A stretch of 64,000 bases of DNA, from the NCBI GenBank assembly GCA_037576195.1, contig CM075103.1:38019250-38083249 (forward strand), in the 5' to 3' direction. The translations under genes and the position numbers were made by a program. The stretch comes from Phytoseiulus persimilis. Its lineage: Eukaryota > Arthropoda > Arachnida > Mesostigmata > Phytoseiidae. The notes under the pieces were generated by a model. That model saw only the letters and a program-made list of their open reading frames with translations. It made no database searches and was not told the DNA's origin. Positions 13,334-24,718 of the stretch are shown in pieces. Positions within the stretch are counted from its first letter, which is position 1, and each line of letters starts with the position of its first letter.

Positions 13334-14339
13334 CTATCCTGTGATATAATGACCGTCGTTGGCCTCGACTTCTGTCCAACGCTTCGGTAGACCGTTGATG
13401 CCTTGCTCCCAGAAAGTCTTTGTTTTAGATGCGAAGAACTGATCCACGTGATTTTCTATACCTCCCAGAGGATCGAATGCAGTGTCCGTGCGGGAGTTTT
13501 GGAGGGAGCGAAACAGGTGGTAGTCGGACGGCGCGAGGTCTGGACTACAAGGTGGATGTGGTAGGACATCCCAAGAAAACTGCGACAATTTTTCCCAAGG
13601 CTTCAAACTTGGGTGAGGATTGGCATTGTTATGTTGAAAAACAACGCCCGACCTGTTCGACAGTTCTTAACGCCTCGTTGCCACCGCTGACATCAATGCA
13701 TCAAGTTGGTTGCAGTAGACATGTGCTGTGACTGTTCGACCCTCAGGAAGCAGCTCGTAATACACAACACCTTCGCAATCCCACCAGCAGCACAATATGA
13801 CCTCTTTTTGATGCAATTCGGGTTTTGCGATGGCTCCCAGCCGCCCACCTTCTGCTACCCAACTTTTCTTCTGCGCGACATTCTTGTAGAGTATCCATTT
13901 CTCGTCGCCGGTAATCAGTTGCCCCAGAAACGGATCGGTCAAGCTTTTTCGGAGGGGAACATCACGGGTATCCAGACGTTTCTGCAATTGGCGATTGCTG
14001 ACCTTGTGAGGCGGCCAAATACTTATTCGAAAAACCAGCGGCATGCAGGCGGTTCCAAATGGTTCCATTGGACACTCCGACAACTGATTTGATTTCTTCT
14101 ATCGTCAGGAGCGGGTTCGCCTGCACCAAAGCGATGACTTCATCCCCTTCAGTGAGCTGAGCCCTCCCTGCCCGGGGTTCATCTTTGATTCCGTAGTCCC
14201 CAGAAGCGAAGCGAGCGAACCAATTCTTGACTGTCCTATCTTGAAGTTCATTGTATCCGTACACCGCACAAATTCTGCGATGGATCTCCGGCGGTTTGAA
14301 CCCTTCGTTGAGATTATGAAGGGTCTCGGAATCACCCAT
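13334..14339 (-). mobile_element. mariner (Tc1/mariner) DNA transposon relic
   Basis: The minus strand encodes most of a mariner transposase. Its 3' end runs to a TAG at 13334 and its 5' end stops within a few codons of where the 45-bp array begins (about 14322). I could not find terminal inverted repeats on either side. On the right the 5' repeat and untranslated region appear to have been lost at the array junction. The coding remnant is about 335 codons, against roughly 345 for intact members of the family. The element is nonautonomous and clearly inactive, and the substitutions and breaks indicate substantial age. Its place beside the 45-bp array suggests either capture of a mariner fragment or array growth into it. 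Confidence 0.9.
13334..14339 (-). pseudogene. mariner transposase, inactivated
   Basis: A DDE/D-type transposase that would bind the element's ends and cut and rejoin DNA in the nucleus. The N-terminal helix-turn-helix part carries RRICAVYGYNELQDRTVKNW (13962-14339). The catalytic part contains ITGDEKWILYKN with the first Asp intact, and the third Asp lies in HPPCSPDLAPSDYH. The expected HDNARPH motif reads HNNANPH at about 13613-13633, so the second catalytic Asp is Asn (codon at 13628-13630). Spacing to the last Asp is 34 residues, giving the DD34D signature of mariner. A frameshift near 14035-14085 separates the DNA-binding and catalytic parts, and an in-frame TAA lies at 13667-13669. The first roughly ten residues are absent. 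The C-terminus (FWEQGINGLPKRW) is conserved. Identification is by remembered family motifs, resembling mariners abundant in ants and other arthropods. Confidence 0.93.
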
Positions 14340-15160
14340 CCGGAGTTGGAAAGTAATGCTCAGATTGGTCTCGGAATCAACCCTCCAGAGTTGGAAAGTA
14401 ATCCTCAGATTGAGCCCGGAATCACCCCTCCAGAGTTGGAAAGTGATGCTCAGATTGACCCCGGAATCACTCCTCCAGAGTTGGAAAGAAATGCTCAGAT
14501 TGACCCCGGAATCACCCCTCCAGAGTTGGAAAGTAATGCTCAGATTGGCCCCGGAATCACCCCTCCAGAGTTGGGAAGTAATGGTCAGATTGACCCCGGA
14601 ATCACCCCTCCAGAGTTGGAAAGTAATGCTCAGATTGGCCCCGGAATCACCCCTCCAGAGTTGGGAAGTAATGGTCAGATTGACCCCGGAATCACCCCTC
14701 CAGAGTTGGAAAGTGATGCTCAGATTGGCCCCGGAATCACCCCTCCAGAGTTGGAAAGTAATGCTCAGATTGGCCCCGGAATCACCCTTCCAGAGTTGGG
14801 AAGTAATGGTCAGATTGACCCCGGAATCACCCCTCTAGAGTTGGAAAGTAATGCTCAGATTGGCCCCGGAATCACCCCTCCAGAGTTGGGAAGTAATGCT
14901 CAGATTGGTCTCGGAATCACTCCTCCAGAGTTGGAAAGAAATGCTCAGATTGGCCCCGGAATCACCCCTCCAGAGTTGGGAAGTAATGGTCAGATTGACC
15001 CCGGAATCACCCCTCCAGAGTTGCAAAGTAATGCTCAGATTGGCCCCGGAATCACCTCTCCAGAGTTGGAAAGTAATGCTCAGATTGGCCCCGGAATCAC
15101 CCCTCCAGAGTTGGGAAGTAATGGTCAGATTGACCCCGGAATCACCCCTCCAGAGTTGGA

Positions 15161-18100
15161 AAGTAATGCTCAGATTGGCCCCGGAATCACCCCTCCAGAG
15201 TTGGGAAGTAATGGTCAGATTGACCCCGGAATCACCCCTCCAGAGTTGGAAAGTGATGCTCAGATTGGCCCCGGAATCACCCCTCCAGAGTTGGAAAGTA
15301 ATGCTCAGATTGGCCCCGGAATCACCCTTCCAGAGTTGGGAAGTAATGGTCAGATTGACCCCGGAATCACCCCTCTAGAGTTGGAAAGTAATGCTCAGAT
15401 TGGCCCCGGAATCACCCCTCCAGAGTTGGGAAGTAATGCTCAGATTGGTCTCGGAATCACTCCTCCAAAGTTGGAAAGAAATGCTCAGATTGGTCTCGGA
15501 ATCAACCCTCCAGAGTGGGAAAGTAATGCTCAGATTGGTCTCGGAATCACTCCTCCAGAGTTGGAAAGAAATGCTCAGATTGGCCCCGGAATCACCCCTC
15601 CAGAGTTGGGAAGTAATGGTCAGATTGACCCCGGAATCACCCCTCCAGAGTTGGAAAGTAATGCTCAGATTGGCCCCGGAATCACCCCTCCAGAGTTTGG
15701 AAGTAATGCTCAGATTGGCCCCGGAATCACCCCTCCAGAGTTGGCAAGTAATGCTCAGATTGGTCTCAGAATCACTCCTCCAGAGTTGGAAAGAAATGCT
15801 CAGATTGGCCCCGGAATCACCCCTCCAGAGTTGGGAAGTAATGGTCAGATTGACCCCGGAATCACCCCTCCAGAGTTGCAAAGTAATGCTCAGATTGGCC
15901 CCGGAATCACCTCTCCAGAGTTGGAAAGTAATGCTCAGATTGGTCTCGGAATCACTCCTCCAGAGTTGGAAAGAAATGCTCAGATTGGCCCCGGAATCAC
16001 CCCTCCAGAGTTGGGAAGTAATGGTCAGATTGACCCCGGAATCACCCCTCCAGAGTTGCAAAGTAATGCTCAGATTGGCCCTGGAATCACCTCTCCAGAG
16101 TTGGAAAGTAATGCTCAGATTGGTCTCGGAATCACTCCTCCAGAGTTGGAAAGTAAGGCTCAGATTGGCCCCGGAATCACCCCTCCAGAGTTGGAAAGTA
16201 ATGCTCAGATTGGCCCCGGAATCACCCCTCCAGAGTTGGGAAGTAACGCTTAGATTGACCCCAGAATCACCCCTCCAGAGTTGAAAAGTAATGCTCAGAT
16301 TGGTCTCGGAATCACCCCTCCAGAGTTGGAAAGTAATGCTCAGATTGGCCCCGGAATCACCCCTCCAGAGTTGGAAAGTGATGCTCAGATTGGCCCCGGA
16401 ATCACCCCTCCAGAGTTGGAAAGTAATGCTCAGATTGGCCCCGGAATCACCCTTCCAGAGTTGGGAAGTAATGGTCAGATTGACCCCGGAATCACCCCTC
16501 TAGAGTTGGAAAGTAATGCTCAGATTGGCCCCGGAATCACCCCTCCAGAGTTGGAAAGTAATGCTCAGATTGGCCCCGGAATCACCTCTCCAGAGTTGGA
16601 AAGTAATGCTCAGATTGGTCTCGGAATCAACCCTCCAGAGTGGGAAAGTAATGCTCAGATTGGTCTCGGAATCTTATCCTCCAGAGTTGGGAAGTAATGG
16701 TCAGATTGACCCCGGAATCACCCCTCCAGAGTTGGGAAGTAATGCTCAGATTGACCCCGGAATCACCCCTCCAGAGTTGGAAAGAAATGCTCAGATTGGT
16801 CTCGGAATCACCCCTCCAGAGTTGGGAAGTAATGCTCAGATTGGTCTCGGAATCACCCCTCAAGAGTTGGGAAGTAATGCTCAGATTGGTCTCGGAATCA
16901 CCCCTCCAGAGTTGGGAAGTAATGCTCAGATTGGTCTCGGAATCACCCCTCCAGAGTTGGGAAGTAATGCTCAGATTGACCCCGGAATCACCCCTCCGGA
17001 GTTGGGAAGTAATGCTCAGATTGGTCTCGGAATCACCCCTACAGAGTTGGGAAGTGATGCTCAGATTGGTCTCGGAATCACCCCTCCAGAGTTGGAAAGT
17101 AATGCTCAGATTGATCTCGGAATCACCCCTCCGGAGTTGGGAAGTAATGCTCAGATTGATCTCGGAATCACCCCTCCAGAGTTGGGAAGTAATGCTCAGA
17201 TTGACCCCGGAATCACCCCTCCGGAGTTGGGAAGTAATGCTCAGATTGGTCTCGGAATCACCCCTACAGAGTTGGGAAGTGATGCTCAGATTGGTCTCGG
17301 AATCACCCCTCCAGAGTTGGGAAATAATGCTCAGATTGGTCTCGAAATCACCCCTCCAGAGTTGGGAAGTAATGCTCAGATTGGTCTCGGAATCACCCCT
17401 CCAGAGTTGGAAAGTAATGCTCAGATTGGTCTTGGAATCACCCCTACAGAGTTGGGAAGTAATGCTCAGATTGACCCCGGAATCATCCCTCCAGAGTTGG
17501 GAAGTAATGCTCAGATTGGTCTTGGAATCACCCCTCCAGAGTTGGGAAGTAATGCTCAGATTGGTCTCGGAATCACCCCTCCAGAGTTGGGAAGTAATGC
17601 TCAGATTGACCCCGGAATCACCCCTCCGGAGTTGGAAAGAAATGCTCAGATTGACCCCGGAATCACCCCTCCGGAGTTGGGAAGTAATGCTCAGATTGGT
17701 CTCGGAATCACCCTTCCAGAGTTGGGAAGTAATGCTCAGATTGGTCTCGGAATCACCCCTCCGGAGTTGGGAAGTAATGCTCAGATTGACCCCGGAATCA
17801 CCCCTCCGGAGTTGGGAAGTAATGCTCAGATTGGTCTCGGAATCACCCCTCCAGAGTTGGAAAGTACTGCTCAGATTGGTCTCGGAATCACCCCTCCAGA
17901 GTTGGAAAGTAATGCTCAGATTGGTCTCGGAATCACCCCTCCAGAGTTGGAAAGTAATGCTCAGATTGGTCTCGGAATCACCCCTTCAGAGTTGGGAAGT
18001 AATGCTCAGATTGGTCTCGGAATCACCCCTCCAGAGTTGGAAAGTAATGCTCAGATTGGTCTCGGAATCACCCCTCCAGAGTTGGAAAGTAGTGCTCAGA

Positions 18101-19166
18101 TTGGTCTCGGAATCACCCCTCCAGAGTTGGAAAGTAATGCTCAGATTGGTCTCGGAATCACCCCTCCAGAGTTGGAAAGTAATGCTCAGATTGGTCTCGG
18201 AATCACCCCTCCAGAGTTGGAAAGTAGTGCTCAGATTGGTCTCGGAATCACCCCTCCAGAGTTGGAAAGTAATGCTCAGATTGGTTTCGGAATCACCCCT
18301 CCAGAGTTGGAAAGTAATGCTCAGATTGGTCTCGGAATCACCCCTTCAGAGTTGGGAAGTAATGCTCAGATTGGTCTCGGAATCACCCCTCCAGAGTTGG
18401 AAAGTAATGCTCAGATTGGTCTCGGAATCACCCCTCCAGAGTTGGAAAGTAGTGCTCAGATTGGTCTCGGAATCACCCCTCCAGAGTTGGAAAGTAATGC
18501 TCAGATTGGTCTCGGAATCACCCCTCCAGAGTTGGAAAGTAATGCTCAGATTGGTTTCGGAATCAACCCTCCAGAGTTGGAAAGTAATGCTCAGATTGGT
18601 CTCGGAATCACCCCTTCAGAGTTGGGAAGTAATGCTCAGATTGGTCTCGGAATACCCCCTCCAGAGTTGGAAAGTAATGCTCAGATTGGTCTCGGAATCA
18701 CCCCTCCAGAGTTGGAAAGTAGTGCTCAGATTGGTCTCGGAATCACCCCTCCAGAGTTGGAAAGTAATGCTCAGATTGGTCTCGGAATCACCCCTCCAGA
18801 GTTGGAAAGTAATGCTCAGATTGGTCTCGGAATCACCCCTCCAGAGTTGGAAAGTAGTGCTCAGATTGGTCTCGGAATCACCCCTCCAGAGTTGGAAAGT
18901 AATGCTCAGATTGGTTTCGGAATCACCCCTCCAGAGTTGGAAAGTAATGCTCAGATTGGTCTCGGAATCACCCCTTCAGAGTTGGGAAGTAATGCTCAGA
19001 TTGGTCTCGGAATCACCCCTCCAGAGTTGGAAAGTAATGCTCAGATTGGTCTCGGAATCACCCCTCCAGAGTTGGAAAGTAGTGCTCAGATTGGTCTCGG
19101 AATCACCCCTCCAGAGTTGGGAAATAATGCTCAGATTGGTCTCGAAATCACCCCTCCAGAGTTGGG
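15161..19166 (+). repeat. Copy 1 of ~4-kb tandem duplication within array 1
   Basis: This segment is repeated immediately downstream at an offset of 4006 bp. Shared diagnostic features are the off-phase unit (ATCTTATCCT near 16672), the in-frame TAG near 16252, and the identical order of unit variants. 4006 equals 89 units of 45 bp plus the one extra base. The only difference I noticed is at 15648/19654 (CCAGAG versus CCAAAG). The duplication must be recent, unless it is an assembly artefact. Confidence 0.9.
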
Positions 19167-22100
19167 AAGTAATGCTCAGATTGGCCCCGGAATCACCCCT
19201 CCAGAGTTGGGAAGTAATGGTCAGATTGACCCCGGAATCACCCCTCCAGAGTTGGAAAGTGATGCTCAGATTGGCCCCGGAATCACCCCTCCAGAGTTGG
19301 AAAGTAATGCTCAGATTGGCCCCGGAATCACCCTTCCAGAGTTGGGAAGTAATGGTCAGATTGACCCCGGAATCACCCCTCTAGAGTTGGAAAGTAATGC
19401 TCAGATTGGCCCCGGAATCACCCCTCCAGAGTTGGGAAGTAATGCTCAGATTGGTCTCGGAATCACTCCTCCAAAGTTGGAAAGAAATGCTCAGATTGGT
19501 CTCGGAATCAACCCTCCAGAGTGGGAAAGTAATGCTCAGATTGGTCTCGGAATCACTCCTCCAGAGTTGGAAAGAAATGCTCAGATTGGCCCCGGAATCA
19601 CCCCTCCAGAGTTGGGAAGTAATGGTCAGATTGACCCCGGAATCACCCCTCCAAAGTTGGAAAGTAATGCTCAGATTGGCCCCGGAATCACCCCTCCAGA
19701 GTTTGGAAGTAATGCTCAGATTGGCCCCGGAATCACCCCTCCAGAGTTGGCAAGTAATGCTCAGATTGGTCTCAGAATCACTCCTCCAGAGTTGGAAAGA
19801 AATGCTCAGATTGGCCCCGGAATCACCCCTCCAGAGTTGGGAAGTAATGGTCAGATTGACCCCGGAATCACCCCTCCAGAGTTGCAAAGTAATGCTCAGA
19901 TTGGCCCCGGAATCACCTCTCCAGAGTTGGAAAGTAATGCTCAGATTGGTCTCGGAATCACTCCTCCAGAGTTGGAAAGAAATGCTCAGATTGGCCCCGG
20001 AATCACCCCTCCAGAGTTGGGAAGTAATGGTCAGATTGACCCCGGAATCACCCCTCCAGAGTTGCAAAGTAATGCTCAGATTGGCCCTGGAATCACCTCT
20101 CCAGAGTTGGAAAGTAATGCTCAGATTGGTCTCGGAATCACTCCTCCAGAGTTGGAAAGTAAGGCTCAGATTGGCCCCGGAATCACCCCTCCAGAGTTGG
20201 AAAGTAATGCTCAGATTGGCCCCGGAATCACCCCTCCAGAGTTGGGAAGTAACGCTTAGATTGACCCCAGAATCACCCCTCCAGAGTTGAAAAGTAATGC
20301 TCAGATTGGTCTCGGAATCACCCCTCCAGAGTTGGAAAGTAATGCTCAGATTGGCCCCGGAATCACCCCTCCAGAGTTGGAAAGTGATGCTCAGATTGGC
20401 CCCGGAATCACCCCTCCAGAGTTGGAAAGTAATGCTCAGATTGGCCCCGGAATCACCCTTCCAGAGTTGGGAAGTAATGGTCAGATTGACCCCGGAATCA
20501 CCCCTCTAGAGTTGGAAAGTAATGCTCAGATTGGCCCCGGAATCACCCCTCCAGAGTTGGAAAGTAATGCTCAGATTGGCCCCGGAATCACCTCTCCAGA
20601 GTTGGAAAGTAATGCTCAGATTGGTCTCGGAATCAACCCTCCAGAGTGGGAAAGTAATGCTCAGATTGGTCTCGGAATCTTATCCTCCAGAGTTGGGAAG
20701 TAATGGTCAGATTGACCCCGGAATCACCCCTCCAGAGTTGGGAAGTAATGCTCAGATTGACCCCGGAATCACCCCTCCAGAGTTGGAAAGAAATGCTCAG
20801 ATTGGTCTCGGAATCACCCCTCCAGAGTTGGGAAGTAATGCTCAGATTGGTCTCGGAATCACCCCTCAAGAGTTGGGAAGTAATGCTCAGATTGGTCTCG
20901 GAATCACCCCTCCAGAGTTGGGAAGTAATGCTCAGATTGGTCTCGGAATCACCCCTCCAGAGTTGGGAAGTAATGCTCAGATTGACCCCGGAATCACCCC
21001 TCCGGAGTTGGGAAGTAATGCTCAGATTGGTCTCGGAATCACCCCTACAGAGTTGGGAAGTGATGCTCAGATTGGTCTCGGAATCACCCCTCCAGAGTTG
21101 GAAAGTAATGCTCAGATTGATCTCGGAATCACCCCTCCGGAGTTGGGAAGTAATGCTCAGATTGATCTCGGAATCACCCCTCCAGAGTTGGGAAGTAATG
21201 CTCAGATTGACCCCGGAATCACCCCTCCGGAGTTGGGAAGTAATGCTCAGATTGGTCTCGGAATCACCCCTACAGAGTTGGGAAGTGATGCTCAGATTGG
21301 TCTCGGAATCACCCCTCCAGAGTTGGGAAATAATGCTCAGATTGGTCTCGAAATCACCCCTCCAGAGTTGGGAAGTAATGCTCAGATTGGTCTCGGAATC
21401 ACCCCTCCAGAGTTGGAAAGTAATGCTCAGATTGGTCTTGGAATCACCCCTACAGAGTTGGGAAGTAATGCTCAGATTGACCCCGGAATCATCCCTCCAG
21501 AGTTGGGAAGTAATGCTCAGATTGGTCTTGGAATCACCCCTCCAGAGTTGGGAAGTAATGCTCAGATTGGTCTCGGAATCACCCCTCCAGAGTTGGGAAG
21601 TAATGCTCAGATTGACCCCGGAATCACCCCTCCGGAGTTGGAAAGAAATGCTCAGATTGACCCCGGAATCACCCCTCCGGAGTTGGGAAGTAATGCTCAG
21701 ATTGGTCTCGGAATCACCCTTCCAGAGTTGGGAAGTAATGCTCAGATTGGTCTCGGAATCACCCCTCCGGAGTTGGGAAGTAATGCTCAGATTGACCCCG
21801 GAATCACCCCTCCGGAGTTGGGAAGTAATGCTCAGATTGGTCTCGGAATCACCCCTCCAGAGTTGGAAAGTACTGCTCAGATTGGTCTCGGAATCACCCC
21901 TCCAGAGTTGGAAAGTAATGCTCAGATTGGTCTCGGAATCACCCCTCCAGAGTTGGAAAGTAATGCTCAGATTGGTCTCGGAATCACCCCTTCAGAGTTG
22001 GGAAGTAATGCTCAGATTGGTCTCGGAATCACCCCTCCAGAGTTGGAAAGTAATGCTCAGATTGGTCTCGGAATCACCCCTCCAGAGTTGGAAAGTAGTG

Positions 22101-23125
22101 CTCAGATTGGTCTCGGAATCACCCCTCCAGAGTTGGAAAGTAATGCTCAGATTGGTCTCGGAATCACCCCTCCAGAGTTGGAAAGTAATGCTCAGATTGG
22201 TCTCGGAATCACCCCTCCAGAGTTGGAAAGTAGTGCTCAGATTGGTCTCGGAATCACCCCTCCAGAGTTGGAAAGTAATGCTCAGATTGGTTTCGGAATC
22301 ACCCCTCCAGAGTTGGAAAGTAATGCTCAGATTGGTCTCGGAATCACCCCTTCAGAGTTGGGAAGTAATGCTCAGATTGGTCTCGGAATCACCCCTCCAG
22401 AGTTGGAAAGTAATGCTCAGATTGGTCTCGGAATCACCCCTCCAGAGTTGGAAAGTAGTGCTCAGATTGGTCTCGGAATCACCCCTCCAGAGTTGGAAAG
22501 TAATGCTCAGATTGGTCTCGGAATCACCCCTCCAGAGTTGGAAAGTAATGCTCAGATTGGTTTCGGAATCAACCCTCCAGAGTTGGAAAGTAATGCTCAG
22601 ATTGGTCTCGGAATCACCCCTTCAGAGTTGGGAAGTAATGCTCAGATTGGTCTCGGAATACCCCCTCCAGAGTTGGAAAGTAATGCTCAGATTGGTCTCG
22701 GAATCACCCCTCCAGAGTTGGAAAGTAGTGCTCAGATTGGTCTCGGAATCACCCCTCCAGAGTTGGAAAGTAATGCTCAGATTGGTCTCGGAATCACCCC
22801 TCCAGAGTTGGAAAGTAATGCTCAGATTGGTCTCGGAATCACCCCTCCAGAGTTGGAAAGTAGTGCTCAGATTGGTCTCGGAATCACCCCTCCAGAGTTG
22901 GAAAGTAATGCTCAGATTGGTTTCGGAATCACCCCTCCAGAGTTGGAAAGTAATGCTCAGATTGGTCTCGGAATCACCCCTTCAGAGTTGGGAAGTAATG
23001 CTCAGATTGGTCTCGGAATCACCCCTCCAGAGTTGGAAAGTAATGCTCAGATTGGTCTCGGAATCACCCCTCCAGAGTTGGAAAGTAGTGCTCAGATTGG
23101 TCTCGGAATCACCCCTCCAGAGTTG
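19167..23125 (+). repeat. Copy 2 of ~4-kb tandem duplication within array 1
   Basis: It matches 15161-19119 in register at an offset of 4006 bp. It stops matching at about 23126, where copy 1 has the GGGAAATAATGC variant unit and copy 2 continues with extra GGAAAGTAATGC units. The GGGAAATAATGC unit reappears near 24116, so further units seem to have been inserted into the tail of copy 2 by local duplication. Confidence 0.85.
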
Positions 23126-24649
23126 GAAAGTAATGCTCAGATTGGTCTCGGAATCACCCCTCCAGAGTTGGAAAGTAATGCTCAGATTGGTTTCGGAATC
23201 ACCCCTCCAGAGTTGGAAAGTAATGCTCAGATTGGTCTCGGAATCACCCCTTCAGAGTTGGGAAGTAATGCTCAGATTGGTCTCGGAATCACCCCTCCAG
23301 AGTTGGAAAGTAATGCTCAGATTGGTCTCGGAATCACCCCTCCAGAGTTGGAAAGTAGTGCTCAGATTGGTCTCGGAATCACCCCTCCAGAGTTGGAAAG
23401 TAATGCTCAGATTGGTCTCGGAATCACCCCTCCAGAGTTGGAAAGTAATGCTCAGATTGGTTTCGGAATCACCCCTCCAGAGTTGGGAAGTAATGCTCAG
23501 ATTGGTCTCGGAATCACCCCTTCAGAGTTGGGAAGTAATGCTCAGATTGACCCCGGAATCATCCCTCCAGAGTTGGAAAGTAATGCTCAGATTGGTTTCG
23601 GAATCACCCCTCCAGAGTTGGAAAGTAATGCTCAGATTGGTCTTGGAATCACCCCTACAGAGTTGGGAAGTAATGCTCAGATTGACCCCGGAATCATCCC
23701 TCCAGAGTTGGAAAGTAATGCTCAGATTGGTCTCGGAATCACCCCTCCAGAGTTGGAAAGTAATGCTCAGATTGGTCTCGGAATCACCCCTCCAGAGTTG
23801 GAAAGTAGTGCTCAGATTGGTCTCGGAATCACCCCTCCAGAGTTGGAAAGTAATGCTCAGATTGGTCTCGGAATCACCCCTCCAGAGTTGGAAAGTAATG
23901 CTCAGATTGGTTTCGGAATCACCCCTCCAGAGTTGGAAAGTAATGCTCAGATTGGTCTCGGAATCACCCCTTCAGAGTTGGGAAGTAATGCTCAGATTGG
24001 TCTCGGAATCACCCCTCCAGAGTTGGAAAGTAATGCTCAGATTGGTCTCGGAATCACCCCTCCAGAGTTGGAAAGTAGTGCTCAGATTGGTCTCGGAATC
24101 ACCCCTCCAGAGTTGGGAAATAATGCTCAGATTGGTCTCGAAATCACCCCTCCAGAGTTGGGAAGTAATGCTCAGATTGGTCTCGGAATCACCCCTCCAG
24201 AGTTGGAAAGTAATGCTCAGATTGGTCTCGGAATCACCCCTCCAGAGTTGGAAAGTAATGCTCAGATTGGTCTCGGAATCACCCCTCCAGAGTTGGAAAG
24301 TAGTGCTCAGATTGGTCTCGGAATCACCCCTCCAGAGTTGGAAAGTAATGCTCAGATTGGTTTCGGAATCACCCCTCCAGAGTTGGAAAGTAATGCTCAG
24401 ATTGGTCTCGGAATCACCCCTCCAGAGTTGAAAAGTAATGGTCAGATCGGTTCCGGAATCACCCCTCCACGTTTTGAAAAGTATGGTCAGATTGGTTCTA
24501 GAATCACCCCTCCACGTTTTGAAAAGTATGGTCAGATTGGTTCTAGAATCACCCCTCCAGCTTTTGAGAAGTATAGTCAGACTCGTACCGGAATCACCTC
24601 TCCAGACTCGGGAGAGTATGTTCAGATTGGTCCCAGAATCACCTTCATG

Positions 24650-24718
24650 TCTTTCAGAAAAAGTGCGGACGAACAGACAAACTGACAAACTTACAGACGA
24701 AGCCGATTATATATAGTA
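24650..24718 (-). repeat. Terminal tract of array 1 (TATATATA plus CAAAC-rich)
   Basis: Directly after the last diverged unit come GACAAACTGACAAACTTACA-type repeats (about 24676-24696) and ATTATATATAGT (24707-24717). Read on the minus strand this is ACTATATATAAT followed by a GTTTGTC-rich stretch leading into the array. The same order, TATATATA then (GTTT)n then 45-bp array, precedes array 2 at 58359-58503. This resembles the 5' region of DINE-1/Helentron-type elements, where a TA-rich start and a short GTTTGTC/GTCTGTC microsatellite precede internal tandem repeats. Confidence 0.55.

Larger units (their letters stand above)
14322..24645 (+). repeat. Array 1: ~229 x 45-bp minisatellite
   Basis: A continuous tandem array whose 45-bp unit contains the core CCAGAGTTGGAAAGTAATGC followed by TCAGATTGG and a variable TCTC/CCCC, then GGAATCACCCCT. 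Unit types (GGTCTC, GGCCCC, GACCCC, GATCTC) are interspersed. The GGCCCC/GACCCC types dominate 14322-16690 and the GGTCTC type dominates 16690-19160. Units at the right edge (24430-24645) are the most diverged, as expected for array margins. Because 45 is a multiple of three, two plus frames and one minus frame stay open for hundreds of codons (15-residue repeats such as LGITPPELESNAQIG). No unique flanking coding sequence, start context or splice signal supports translation. The same family recurs inverted at 58503-61655. Confidence 0.97.
14322..24718 (-). mobile_element. Putative rolling-circle nonautonomous element with expanded core (truncated)
   Basis: Inferred element in minus orientation. 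The 5' end is the TATATATA/GTTTG tract at 24650-24718, the body is the 45-bp array, and the 3' end is missing because the array meets mariner sequence at about 14322. Support is the parallel with the more complete element at 58359-61693, which has both a similar start and a 3' hairpin. No helicase or replication protein is encoded, so it would be nonautonomous. The alternative is a plain minisatellite that happens to share edge motifs. Confidence 0.35.

Noticed and set aside
14322-24645. CRISPR array
   Set aside because: Units are head-to-tail with no unique spacers, and the context is eukaryotic.
14241-24685. Very long repeat-protein genes (670, 1247, 1387 and 1242 codons)
   Set aside because: Three frames on two strands are open at once because of the 45-bp period; no signal, splice or unique flanking coding sequence favours any of them.
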